From Mediterranea massiliensis (GTDB lineage Bacteria; Bacteroidota; Bacteroidia; Bacteroidales; Bacteroidaceae): 64,000 nt of DNA. Within the stretch, counting starts at the first letter, position 1, and every line of letters starts with the position of its first letter. A program made the translations under genes and the position numbers. Shown piece after piece: positions 1 through 9,213 of this stretch. The notes beneath the pieces were generated by a model. That model made no database searches. It had not been told where the DNA came from and saw nothing but the letters and a program-made list of their open reading frames with translations. Where the stretch lies: NCBI GenBank assembly GCA_015060685.1, contig SUXZ01000005.1, positions 62,001 through 126,000 on the forward strand. The letters run 5' to 3'.

Positions 1-1
1 T

Positions 2-2137
2 GTACCCTTGATAGTTCAATCCAGCGAAACGAAAAACGAAGTTTATGCCCATAAGTATGGTGCCGCCTTCATCGACAAAAATTCGAAGAAGATGGACGTT
101 GACCTGCGTCGCACCGTATCGGATAGTTTCGGTTTTGGCGACTTCATCTTCCGCAACCCCGAAACCATGGAAGAGATTGCCCGCGTAAAGGATTTGAAAG
201 AGTTGCAGAACATCCTCTTTGCCGTGCCGGCCGAATCGTTCCTCTATCACATCAGCCGCAACCATGTAAGCCGTTGGCTATACTCGCGTGCCATGTTCCC
301 CATAGCCGAATTCTTGAAACCCATCACCTGGAATAGCTTGCAAGACGTAGATGCCCATCGGCAAATCATCATGGAGGCTATTGTGAAGTATCGTAAGATG
401 AAGAATCAAGGTGTGGTAGCCATCTTCAAACGCGATAGGTTCGACCGCTATTCAAACTTTGCACGCATCGGCGAAGGCTCGTTGGGAGGTAAAGGGCGCG
501 GTTTGGCATTTATCGACAACATGGTGAAGCAACACCCCGAGTTCGAAGAGTTCGACAATGCCCGCGTAGCCATCCCCAAAACGCTTGTGCTATGCACCGA
601 CATCTTCGACGAGTTCATGGATCATAACAACCTTTATCAGATAGCCCTTTCCGATACCGATGACGAAATCATCCTTCGCCACTTCCTGAAGGCGCAACTG
701 CCCGACTCGCTCATCGAAGACTTCTTCACCTTCTTCGACGTAGTGAAGTCGCCCATCGCCATACGCTCGTCTTCGCTATTGGAAGATTCACACTACCAAC
801 CCTTTGCCGGAATCTATAGCACCTATATGATTCCCTACTTAGACGATAAGTACGAAATGCTTCGCATGCTTTCCGATGCCATCAAAGGGGTGTATGCATC
901 CGTCTATTTCCGCGATTCGAAAGCCTATATGCAAGCCACCAGCAACGTCATCGACCAAGAGAAGATGGCCGTCATCATCCAAGAGGTGGTGGGCAACCAA
1001 TATGGCGAACGCTACTACCCCAACATGTCGGGTGTAGCACGCTCGCTCAACTACTACCCCTTGGGCGAAGAGAAGGCCGAAGAGGGTATCGTAAACTTGG
1101 CATTGGGATTAGGTAAATACATCGTGGATGGCGGTTTGACGCTTCGCTTCTCACCCCACCACCCCAACCAGGTGTTGCAGACAAGCGAACTGGAAATGGC
1201 CCTGCGCGAAACGCAAACCCGTTTCTATGCACTCGACTTGAAGAACTCTGGCGACAACTTCTCCATCGACGACGGATTCAACCTGTTGAAACTGCATGTA
1301 AAGGAGGCCGAAAAAGATGGCTCGCTCAACTACATTGCCTCCACCTTCGACCCCTACGACCAGGTGTTGCGCGATGGCATCTACCCCGGCGGCAGAAAAG
1401 TCATTACCTTTGCCAACATCCTTCAGCACGATGTCTTCCCCCTTGCGCAAATCCTACAATTAGCTTTGAAGCATGGACAACAAGAGATGCGCCGCCCCGT
1501 CGAGATTGAGTTTGCCGCCACACTCGACGACAAGCGGAAGTCGGGCACCTTCTACCTGCTTCAAATCCGCCCCATTGTGGATAGCAAGGAGATGTTGGAG
1601 GAAAACATTGCCGAGATTGACGAAAGCAAATTGCTATTAAAATCGGAAAACTCGCTTGGACACGGCATCGTGAACGACGTATTCGATGTGGTGTATGTAA
1701 AGACCGACAACTATAGCCCGTCGAACAACCAGGAAATTGCTTGGGAGATAGAGAAACTGAACCTGCAATTCCTGAACGAAGGCAAAAACTATGTGCTGAT
1801 AGGCCCCGGCCGTTGGGGAAGTAGCGACACATGGCTTGGCATCCCCGTGAAGTGGCCACACATCAGTGCGGCACGTATCATTGTCGAAGCCGGCCTGACA
1901 AACTATCGCGTAGATCCCAGTCAAGGTACGCACTTCTTCCAGAACCTCACCTCGTTTGGTGTGGGCTACTTCACCATCAATGCCTTCATGAACGATGGCA
2001 TCTACAACCAAGCGTTTCTGAACAACCAGCCCGCCCTCTTCGAAACCAACTACCTGCGCCACGTCCGTTTCGAAAGCCCCATCGTTGCCAAGATGGATGG
2101 CAAACGCAAACTGGGTGTAGTGTTGTTGCCGGAGTAA
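2..2137 (+). CDS. PEP/pyruvate-binding domain protein (5'-partial)
   Basis: C-terminal 700-odd residues of a protein with the ATP-grasp-like PEP/pyruvate-binding fold of pyruvate phosphate dikinase and PEP synthase. Visible family signatures are IAIRSSSLLEDSHYQPFAG, where the arginine-serine run contacts phosphate, the stretch EGIVNLALGLGKYIVDGG, and FYLLQIRPI, the usual end of that domain. A further domain follows, with VLIGPGRWGSSDTW. I do not see the phosphohistidine swivel domain or the TIM barrel of full PPDK. The reading frame is open to the first base, so the TTG at position 8 is probably internal; related Bacteroidales proteins are longer and carry an N-terminal receiver domain (recalled, not visible). 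Substrate and reaction are uncertain; a phosphotransfer or regulatory role is possible. Two strong hairpins follow the stop codon. Confidence 0.8.
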   Translation, partial: VPLIVQSSETKNEVYAHKYGAAFIDKNSKKMDVDLRRTVSDSFGFGDFIFRNPETMEEIARVKDLKELQNILFAVPAESFLYHISRNHVSRWLYSRAMFPIAEFLKPITWNSLQDVDAHRQIIMEAIVKYRKMKNQGVVAIFKRDRFDRYSNFARIGEGSLGGKGRGLAFIDNMVKQHPEFEEFDNARVAIPKTLVLCTDIFDEFMDHNNLYQIALSDTDDEIILRHFLKAQLPDSLIEDFFTFFDVVKSPIAIRSSSLLEDSHYQPFAGIYSTYMIPYLDDKYEMLRMLSDAIKGVYASVYFRDSKAYMQATSNVIDQEKMAVIIQEVVGNQYGERYYPNMSGVARSLNYYPLGEEKAEEGIVNLALGLGKYIVDGGLTLRFSPHHPNQVLQTSELEMALRETQTRFYALDLKNSGDNFSIDDGFNLLKLHVKEAEKDGSLNYIASTFDPYDQVLRDGIYPGGRKVITFANILQHDVFPLAQILQLALKHGQQEMRRPVEIEFAATLDDKRKSGTFYLLQIRPIVDSKEMLEENIAEIDESKLLLKSENSLGHGIVNDVFDVVYVKTDNYSPSNNQEIAWEIEKLNLQFLNEGKNYVLIGPGRWGSSDTWLGIPVKWPHISAARIIVEAGLTNYRVDPSQGTHFFQNLTSFGVGYFTINAFMNDGIYNQAFLNNQPALFETNYLRHVRFESPIVAKMDGKRKLGVVLLPE

Positions 2138-2211
2138 AATTCAAATACATTTTTGCGGCTTTGCCTCATCTTGAAAAGATGAAAGTATCACAGAGCCACA
2201 ATCAGTCATAT

Positions 2212-2250
2212 ACAGAGATAGGCTCGATGATATACTGAGCCTATCTCTGT
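2212..2250. terminator. hairpin downstream of the PEP-binding gene
   Basis: Inverted repeat ACAGAGATAGGCTC / GAGCCTATCTCTGT around an 11-base loop. There is no clear T tract after it on the plus strand, so termination is inferred from position only. Confidence 0.5.
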
Positions 2251-2261
2251 CATATACTGAT

Positions 2262-2299
2262 CCTACCCCCTCTCAGAATAGCTTCTGAGAGGGGGTAGG
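2262..2299. terminator. 17-bp perfect hairpin between converging genes
   Basis: Arms CCTACCCCCTCTCAGAA (2262-2278) and TTCTGAGAGGGGGTAGG (2283-2299) with loop TAGC. It sits between a plus-strand gene and the end of a minus-strand operon, so it could stop transcription from both sides. Confidence 0.6.
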
Positions 2300-2336
2300 T
2301 ATCATTGTATATGCGCACAAATATTATTTTACAATG

Positions 2337-3677
2337 TTACTTTTCTACACCATTTCGAAAGAAATCTTCTTCTTTGATTTTCTTTATCCGTTTGTTTGCC
2401 AACTGATAGTAGGTTTGTGAATTTTCTATAGGATTTCCGTTATCATCTTTAAGAATACGTTCCTCTTTAGGAACTAACGCCATATACTTTTCGTAGTAAT
2501 AGATGGCATTGGCATAATCCTTTTCTGAATCATAAATTTGTGCTATGTGATAATAATTCACCCGGTGCTTGTCCCATTTATATTGTTCCTTCAGCGCATC
2601 AATGCGTTTGTAAGGTTCGTTGGTATGAAAATAACATTCAGCCAAACCGCCATAAAGACGAGCCATCAAGCTATCGTTTGGAGTTGCGATATCAATCGCT
2701 TTTTTCATGTGTGTTACTCCCTCCTGTTTATACGAAGAATAGGCACAGGCCCGTGCCAGATAATATAGAACATTAATGTCCTGAGGACTTTGACGAAGCG
2801 CCTCCTTTAAATTATCGTAACCTCCATACGGCCAATTGTCATAAATATAACTCATACCTAAATAATAGAAAGTAAGGAAAGAGTTATCACCCATCCGTTT
2901 CAGACTTTCGTAACGTTCTATTGCCTTTTTATATTCTTTATTCAGACAGTAAGCTTTGGCATTCTGCCGATTTACATCAATGTTCAATGTATCCGTCAAA
3001 CGATAGGTTTCCGTCACATCAATAGCATCCCGGTACTGCTGGTTATTATTGAACATATTGGCAATTCGTGCCACAATTTGCGCATCCAACGAATCGCGCA
3101 GATAGGCAGTACTATAACTAAGGAAAGCCAATGAAAGTGCATTTGTATCTTCTAACGCCATTCCTTCGTAAGCTTGTCCCAGATAGTTATACCCTATAGC
3201 AGATACTGTATCTATGTCTAACCATTCATGGCAAGCACTCTTTGCATCTTCATACCTCTTCACATTCAACAATGTACGGATGTATTGTAAACGGAAATAT
3301 TTATTTTTTGGCTTAAACTCGATTGCCTTCCGGTAGCATGCCAGTGCTTTATTGGTATTACCCATCTGCCTGTAACATTCAGCCAACTCCATAATCACTT
3401 TCACATTCGTGCTATCAGCCGGAAGTAAGGAGTTCCATTCAGCAAGCGTTTCCGACATACGCCCCATCGACTTCAATGCTTGTGCCCGTAAGCGAGTAAA
3501 CAATGTATCTCCACTCATAGGAGGGAGATTCTGAATCACTGCTTCGTAATCGTATTGTTCCATAGCTTTGTGAATATCGTCTACACTCGCAAAACCACCC
3601 TCAATAGTCCTTTCGTTTTGTGCCTGCATAATTATGTTCAGCAATAGCAACAAACCACAGATTATTATTCTTTTCAT
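2337..3677 (-). CDS. exported TPR repeat protein
   Basis: 446-residue protein with a signal peptide (MKRIIICGLLLLLNIIMQAQ) and tetratricopeptide repeats through most of its length. Repeat-like units include the segment with MELAECYRQMGNTNKALACY near residue 105 and a C-terminal unit with YYHIAQIYDSEKDYANAIYY. It is therefore probably a periplasmic or surface scaffold protein. It is the last gene of the minus-strand ABC-permease operon, 71 bp after the preceding permease; that gap contains a GGACGCAAT/ATTGCGTCC hairpin. The link to the transporter is inferred from position only. No enzymatic motif is seen. Confidence 0.75.
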   Translation of the reverse strand: MKRIIICGLLLLLNIIMQAQNERTIEGGFASVDDIHKAMEQYDYEAVIQNLPPMSGDTLFTRLRAQALKSMGRMSETLAEWNSLLPADSTNVKVIMELAECYRQMGNTNKALACYRKAIEFKPKNKYFRLQYIRTLLNVKRYEDAKSACHEWLDIDTVSAIGYNYLGQAYEGMALEDTNALSLAFLSYSTAYLRDSLDAQIVARIANMFNNNQQYRDAIDVTETYRLTDTLNIDVNRQNAKAYCLNKEYKKAIERYESLKRMGDNSFLTFYYLGMSYIYDNWPYGGYDNLKEALRQSPQDINVLYYLARACAYSSYKQEGVTHMKKAIDIATPNDSLMARLYGGLAECYFHTNEPYKRIDALKEQYKWDKHRVNYYHIAQIYDSEKDYANAIYYYEKYMALVPKEERILKDDNGNPIENSQTYYQLANKRIKKIKEEDFFRNGVEK

Positions 3678-3704
3678 ATATGCTATGTTTCGTTATTACC
3701 TATC

Positions 3705-3728
3705 GGACGCAATGATTGCGTCCCTACA
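3705..3728. repeat. dispersed hairpin GGACGCAAT-g-ATTGCGTCC + CTACA
   Basis: A 9-bp inverted repeat with a one-base spacer, followed by CTACA. Almost the same sequence occurs at 39664-39688 with a two-base spacer, so it belongs to a dispersed intergenic repeat family. Here it lies in the gap between a permease gene and the TPR gene. Confidence 0.7.
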
Positions 3729-3748
3729 ATTCATAATTCATAATTAAT

Positions 3749-6112
3749 CTACTCGCTTTTCACCACATCGGCCGGATTCTCATTGGCGGCTTTCCATACG
3801 CGATAGCCCACACAGAGGACAATCATCAGGGTGACGGCCGCAAGGATGGCGACATATATCCACCACGAGATAGTGGTCTGTATCACATAGGTCTGTAGCC
3901 ATTGCTTCATTACGGCATAGCCCACACTGAATGCCACGGCCGCCGAAACCAATAGCAAGATACCATACTCCTTGGCAAACAGCCCGATGATGTCGCGAAT
4001 CTTTGCGCCATGCACCTTGCGGATAGCCATCTCCTTGCGACGACGTTCGCACGTCAGGCTCACCATAGAGAAGATGCCGAACAACGTAATGAAGATACAT
4101 ACACCCGAAGCAATGCCAAGCAGCTTCATCAATACACGTTCCGATTGCAAAGCTCGCTCAATATCTTCGCCAATGGTGTAGAAAACCATTGAAAGATTTT
4201 CTTCGTTCGGGTATTTCCGTTTTAAGTGATTGGTAACGCTATCGCCCAACACTTTCATGTCCTTGATATCGGAAGTGAGGAAGCGGAGACGGTAGTTGTA
4301 TCCGGGACCTAAGTTTATTTCATCGTTCGCTGAGATTATGTAAACAGCCGGAGGAGATGGGATAATTGGGGAAATCGAAATATTCTTTATTACACCACGG
4401 ATGATGCCTATATCGTCTATTGATAGCCCGATTGTTTCTGCGGGTGCTAATCCCATTTGGGAAGCAAACGACTCGTTTATCCAATAACCATATTCTGTAT
4501 TCGATTCTGACGGCATTTCTCCTGCTACAACTTGCAAACCATATACCCGATAGGCATCATGACTGATTCTATATCTGGTTCCATTTATCGTTTGTTCTTC
4601 TTCACGTTCGTTCTCATATTTAATGTTCGTACTTCTCCAACTTATGGTTCTGGCATCAAAAGGATAATTCTCTGTTTTATAGTAGTTGATGTAAGGTATC
4701 TCTTCCATCACTCCATCTATCTCTTCAGTTGGTCTTTCTGCCCAAGTGGTCCATCCTTCGGAAATAATCACATCCAAGTTGATGCCCATATCGTCGGATT
4801 GGTGCAATTGACGCAACTGTTTCTGTAGCATAAAGGTGGCGAACAACACAAAGATGCTGATGAATAGTTGCACACCCATAGCCACTCGACGGAAGGTAAA
4901 GATGCCGCCCGATGACGCAATGGGCAAAAGCGAAGCACGATGCGAACGACGTTGTTGCAACAAAAGCATAACGCCCGAAAGCAACAAGGAGAGCAGTATC
5001 ACCATGCCCATGTAGATAGCCGATTCGCGATAGAGGAAGCCACTGCTTTCGTCAATCTTGGCAATCTCTTTGAACGGGGCAAACAGCAGTTCGGTGATTA
5101 GCAAACCAAAACAGGTAGAAATGCCTATCAATAGTAGCAACTCGGTCATGGTCATTCGTAGCAGACTACCCTCACCGGCACCATGCACACGGCGAAGTGT
5201 CATTTCGCGACGACGGATATAGAGACGGATAACGTATAGAATCAAGTAGTTGAGTAGTGCGCAAATCACCACTACCAGCCCCACTACATTGAACATACGA
5301 ATATGTTCCAGACGAATGGCATCGCTACCTCGGTTGTGCGTGTAGTGCATTTCGCTAAGGGGAGCAACGATAAGTGGATTATTGATAAATTCTTTTGTTG
5401 TTGTGCCATTACCAAGCGTACTCGTGTATTCCACTTTATGCTGTTTCAACTTTTCATTAAAAGCCTCAACATCAACTCCCGGAAATAATTTTACGAATAT
5501 TTCGGCTGTATAAAGACTAATATTTAAATCCACCCTATTATAAATAGATGCGATAACATCATATGGATTGTTGGAGTGTTTTTCACCATCTTTCAATATC
5601 GCACATATTACGAGGTCGTTGGGGTATCCAACGATACTATCGCCCAACACATCGGTAGTACCAAACAGACGTTTGGCTGCACTCTCGGTAATACTCGCCA
5701 TACCGGGTTGATATAGAAACTGGTCAGTCCCTTCCAATATTGTTAGCGGAAAGATTTGGGTATAGGTACTATCTACCATCAGGTATGAAGTCGATTTTTT
5801 ATTGATATAATAGCCTGTTTCTTCAATAGAACAAACCGCTTCTACTTCGGGATACTGCCCTTTCAGTTCATTAACAGCCTCAACAGGATGGCGATTCTCA
5901 AATTTATCAATCTTTCCTTCTTCCCAACGTCCCACCTGATAGATGCGTTCCGCATCGGGCCAATGGGTGTCGTAGGTCAATTCATACTTCAACCAGATGC
6001 TCGACAGGGCAAAGGTGGCCAAGCCGATGGCCAGCCCCACAATGCTAATCACGCTTTGCGTCTTGTACTTCAACAGGTTGCGAACGGCAACTTTCAGGTA
6101 ATGGGTAATCAT
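3749..6112 (-). CDS. ABC transporter permease, MacB/FtsX family (copy A2)
   Basis: 787-residue inner-membrane permease with the MacB/FtsX layout repeated twice: N-terminal membrane segment (SIISIV-type GLAIGLATFALSSIWLKYEL), a periplasmic MacB_PCD-like domain, three membrane segments, then a second periplasmic domain and a C-terminal FtsX block containing ERRRKEMAIRKVHGA. This transporter type usually moves lipoproteins, peptides or toxins away from the membrane by mechanotransmission rather than by classic transport. The ATPase gene is 36 bp upstream and presumably energises it. It is a paralogue of the gene at 11601-13970: the central membrane block is nearly identical in DNA while the periplasmic stretches differ. 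Substrate unknown. Confidence 0.88.
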   Translation of the reverse strand: MITHYLKVAVRNLLKYKTQSVISIVGLAIGLATFALSSIWLKYELTYDTHWPDAERIYQVGRWEEGKIDKFENRHPVEAVNELKGQYPEVEAVCSIEETGYYINKKSTSYLMVDSTYTQIFPLTILEGTDQFLYQPGMASITESAAKRLFGTTDVLGDSIVGYPNDLVICAILKDGEKHSNNPYDVIASIYNRVDLNISLYTAEIFVKLFPGVDVEAFNEKLKQHKVEYTSTLGNGTTTKEFINNPLIVAPLSEMHYTHNRGSDAIRLEHIRMFNVVGLVVVICALLNYLILYVIRLYIRRREMTLRRVHGAGEGSLLRMTMTELLLLIGISTCFGLLITELLFAPFKEIAKIDESSGFLYRESAIYMGMVILLSLLLSGVMLLLQQRRSHRASLLPIASSGGIFTFRRVAMGVQLFISIFVLFATFMLQKQLRQLHQSDDMGINLDVIISEGWTTWAERPTEEIDGVMEEIPYINYYKTENYPFDARTISWRSTNIKYENEREEEQTINGTRYRISHDAYRVYGLQVVAGEMPSESNTEYGYWINESFASQMGLAPAETIGLSIDDIGIIRGVIKNISISPIIPSPPAVYIISANDEINLGPGYNYRLRFLTSDIKDMKVLGDSVTNHLKRKYPNEENLSMVFYTIGEDIERALQSERVLMKLLGIASGVCIFITLFGIFSMVSLTCERRRKEMAIRKVHGAKIRDIIGLFAKEYGILLLVSAAVAFSVGYAVMKQWLQTYVIQTTISWWIYVAILAAVTLMIVLCVGYRVWKAANENPADVVKSE

Positions 6113-6148
6113 GTTGTTAGTAATTAACGATTAGTAATCAGTGATTAG

Positions 6149-6823
6149 TTACATACGCACTTCGTTCACTACACTACCGTCGAACAGGTTGATGGTGCGG
6201 CTGGCATAGCCGGCATCGTGTTGCGAGTGGGTTACCATGACGATGGTTGTACCCTCCTTGTTCAGCTGGGTGAGCAAGTCCATCACTTCGCGGCCGTTCT
6301 TCGAGTCGAGGTTACCGGTAGGTTCGTCCGCCAGGATAATCTTCGGATTGGCCACCACGGCACGGGCAATGGCTACACGTTGTTGCTGACCACCCGATAG
6401 CTGTTGGGGGAAGTGCTTTACACGGTGGGCAATGGCCATGCGATCCATGGCTGCTTCCACTCTTTTCTTACGTTCGGCAGCAGGCACACCCATGTAGAGC
6501 AATGGAAGTTCGATATTCTCGTACACATTCAACTCGTCGATGAGGTTGAAGCTTTGGAATACGAAACCAATCACACCCTTACGCAGGTTGGTGCGTTGTG
6601 CTTCGGTAAACTTCGATACGTCGGTTCCGTTCAGCTCGTAACTGCCGCTACTGGGGTTGTCTAATAAACCAAGGATGTTCAGCAAGGTAGATTTGCCGCA
6701 ACCCGAAGGTCCCATAATGGCTACAAATTCGCCTTCCTTGATTTCGAGGCTTACATCGTGCAATGCCCATGTTTCCACTTCTTCAGTCTTGAAGATTTTT
6801 TGCAAATTTTCAGTCTTAATCAT
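6149..6823 (-). CDS. ABC transporter ATPase, MacB/LolD type
   Basis: 224-residue cytoplasmic ATPase, a typical length for the LolD/MacB-ATPase family. Walker A GPSGCGKST is at residues 38-46, the Q-loop glutamine near 90 in FVFQSFNL, signature LSGGQ at 142-146, and Walker B IILADEP at 162-168 followed by the D-loop. It is the only ATPase gene among four permease genes of the operon, so it probably serves all of them. The 45-bp and 36-bp gaps on either side support co-transcription; the gap after it contains GATTAG-type microrepeats. Confidence 0.93.
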   Translation of the reverse strand: MIKTENLQKIFKTEEVETWALHDVSLEIKEGEFVAIMGPSGCGKSTLLNILGLLDNPSSGSYELNGTDVSKFTEAQRTNLRKGVIGFVFQSFNLIDELNVYENIELPLLYMGVPAAERKKRVEAAMDRMAIAHRVKHFPQQLSGGQQQRVAIARAVVANPKIILADEPTGNLDSKNGREVMDLLTQLNKEGTTIVMVTHSQHDAGYASRTINLFDGSVVNEVRM

Positions 6824-6868
6824 AATGATAAATTTTTAAAAGGGTTTGTAAATATAGTAATTTTTTAT

Positions 6869-9196
6869 TTATTCGCTTTTTATCACATCGGCCGGATTGA
6901 TATTTGCCGCCTTGCGCACTTGCCAGAAAAGGGTTCCAAACGAGATGAGGGCCACCAGCAACAGTGCAACGACAAAGATACCGATGCCTATCGGAGCCTT
7001 TATGACAAAGTCGGCTGTATATTGGTAGATAAAGTAATAGGCAATGGGGGTAGCCACCACAAAGGACATACCCAACACAATGAAATACTTGCGGAAGAGC
7101 AAGCGATACAAATCCTTCATGCCGGCACCATTCACCTTGCGGATGCCAATCTCGCGATAGCGTTGGCGGATGTCGAACAACGAGATGCCGAACAATCCAA
7201 GGCACGAAATGATGATGGCAATCACCGCAAAGATGTTGTAAATGGTGGTCACCTTGCGGTCTTCATCGTAGAGCTTGTTTACATCGTCTTTCAAGAAACT
7301 ATACTCTAAACTTTCGATGCCATATACCTCCTTCATCAGTTCGGTCAGGTAGCTAATAAGTCCCTGCTCCTTTCCTTCGGCATAGGCTATATACATGGAG
7401 TCGTCACCATATCTTTCAACCTCGAAAATGGCGGGTTGAGCACCCATGACGAGGTGACCGTTGTAATAGTCTTCCACGATGGCCGATATGGTGTAATAAC
7501 TGGTTTGGCTATCCATTCTGAATTTGGCCTCTTCAACCAATTTGGCTTCTTCGAACGATTTGAAGTTCAGAGCTTTCAATGCAGCCTTATTAAGTACATA
7601 GCTTTTCCCATTGGATAAATCGGTTGGTATGCTTCCCTCCAAGATGTCAATATCGAACATTTCAAAGAAGGTTGGCGAAACACGACGGACAGAAAGCAAC
7701 ACCTTATTCCCCTCGGGGGTGATATAATTAATACCGAAACTCTTTTTTGTAAAGCGTTCCCAAGCAAATTCGTAGTTCTCAATGATTGGGCACGACTTCA
7801 CCCGTTCTAAAATCATTTGCGAACGTGCCGTTCTTGCTTCTGCTTCCGATTCATAATAAAGCCTAACCAACATGATATTCTCAGTACGAAATCCGGGTGA
7901 GGTGTTTGTCATCATTTTTAATTGCTTGTTGAAGTAAAGCGCACATACCACCAATAAGAATGTCAGTGCATGCTGAATGCCTATAAACCACATGCGTGAG
8001 CGGACAGAACGGCTGCCCCAACCAATAGAACGAATGGAGCGGATGGGCGAAGCATAGTTGTACTTGATGAACGGATAGATGGAGGTGAGCAATGGTAGTG
8101 CTACCAACAATCCTAAGGATAACCAAAGGTCGAAAGGCGAAGACCAAAAATCTTCCCTTAGCAGGCGGTTGATGGGAACGGCAGTCACTTCCACTATCAG
8201 CCATGCCACCAGCAGTGAGGCAAGTAGCAGCAACAGGTTCTCCAACCAGATTTGGCGGAAGATGTCGAATGCATTGGCTCCATATACCTTCTTCAAGCCA
8301 TACTCTTTCCCTCTGCGAAGCATGGTTACCAAGTAGAGGTTGACAAAGTTGAGCAAACCGGTAAGGAAAATCAGCAGGCATACTCCCATCAGGATATATA
8401 AGTGCGACTTTTGCCCATATTGAAACAGGTTTTTCGACTGCAATTCGCCATGCCAATAAATCTCCTTAATAGGCATAAACGAGAATGTATATTGGCGAGG
8501 ATCAAATTCAGGTGGATTCATATAACGGGGTGTACGTCCCATTTCGTTCATCTCTTCTATATCTACATCTGGTCTGAACAAATATAAAGTGATAGGCATC
8601 CGTGACCAGCTTCTGGAAGAATGATTTGAAATCACAATGTCGAAGTTGAGGCTTGTTTTACATTCGGGTTCGTCCAAGATGCCTTCTACAATAAGTTCCT
8701 TACCGTTCGAGTGGCGTATAACTTGACCGATGGGGTTCTTGTCGCCAAACAGTTTTTTGGCATAATCCTTCATCAACAAAACGGATGTGGGCTTGTCGAG
8801 CAGCAACTCGCCTTCCAACAGTGGATAGTGGAACATCTTGAAGAAAGCACTATCTGTCACAATGGTCCGCGATATAAAACGCTGGTTGTCCACCCTGATG
8901 AAATCCTCTACCAACGAAGTGAAATTAACCTTTATATCTATCTTGCTTTCATCAATCTTTGGTGGGTCAATCCTATACAGGTCTAAGGTACTGATACTAT
9001 TAATTCCCTCCTGGGCTACATTCACACCATACACCTTTTCTCTGTCTATGCAATGTGTGTCCACCGTCAGCTCGCGATGGATATAGCGCATCAGGATGAT
9101 GCAGCATGCCAGGCTGAATGCCAACCCGAATAAGTTGATAAGGGTGTACGACTTGCTTCTGGCAAGAAAACGGAATGCATATTGCAATGTCTTCAT
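6869..9196 (-). CDS. ABC transporter permease, MacB/FtsX family (copy B2)
   Basis: 775-residue permease with N-terminal membrane segment (SYTLINLFGLAFSLACCIIL), large periplasmic domain, central membrane segments (LYILMGVCLLIFLTGLLNFV) and C-terminal FtsX block (DIRQRYREIGIRKVNGAG). It is a paralogue of the adjacent gene at 9214-11583: the first ~55 residues and the last ~130 are almost identical, while the periplasmic domains between are largely different. It starts with ATG and lies 17 bp after the upstream permease, consistent with one transcript. It probably works with the ATPase encoded 45 bp downstream. Substrate unknown. Confidence 0.88.
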   Translation of the reverse strand: MKTLQYAFRFLARSKSYTLINLFGLAFSLACCIILMRYIHRELTVDTHCIDREKVYGVNVAQEGINSISTLDLYRIDPPKIDESKIDIKVNFTSLVEDFIRVDNQRFISRTIVTDSAFFKMFHYPLLEGELLLDKPTSVLLMKDYAKKLFGDKNPIGQVIRHSNGKELIVEGILDEPECKTSLNFDIVISNHSSRSWSRMPITLYLFRPDVDIEEMNEMGRTPRYMNPPEFDPRQYTFSFMPIKEIYWHGELQSKNLFQYGQKSHLYILMGVCLLIFLTGLLNFVNLYLVTMLRRGKEYGLKKVYGANAFDIFRQIWLENLLLLLASLLVAWLIVEVTAVPINRLLREDFWSSPFDLWLSLGLLVALPLLTSIYPFIKYNYASPIRSIRSIGWGSRSVRSRMWFIGIQHALTFLLVVCALYFNKQLKMMTNTSPGFRTENIMLVRLYYESEAEARTARSQMILERVKSCPIIENYEFAWERFTKKSFGINYITPEGNKVLLSVRRVSPTFFEMFDIDILEGSIPTDLSNGKSYVLNKAALKALNFKSFEEAKLVEEAKFRMDSQTSYYTISAIVEDYYNGHLVMGAQPAIFEVERYGDDSMYIAYAEGKEQGLISYLTELMKEVYGIESLEYSFLKDDVNKLYDEDRKVTTIYNIFAVIAIIISCLGLFGISLFDIRQRYREIGIRKVNGAGMKDLYRLLFRKYFIVLGMSFVVATPIAYYFIYQYTADFVIKAPIGIGIFVVALLLVALISFGTLFWQVRKAANINPADVIKSE

Positions 9197-9213
9197 ATCT
9201 TTATAATTTTAAA

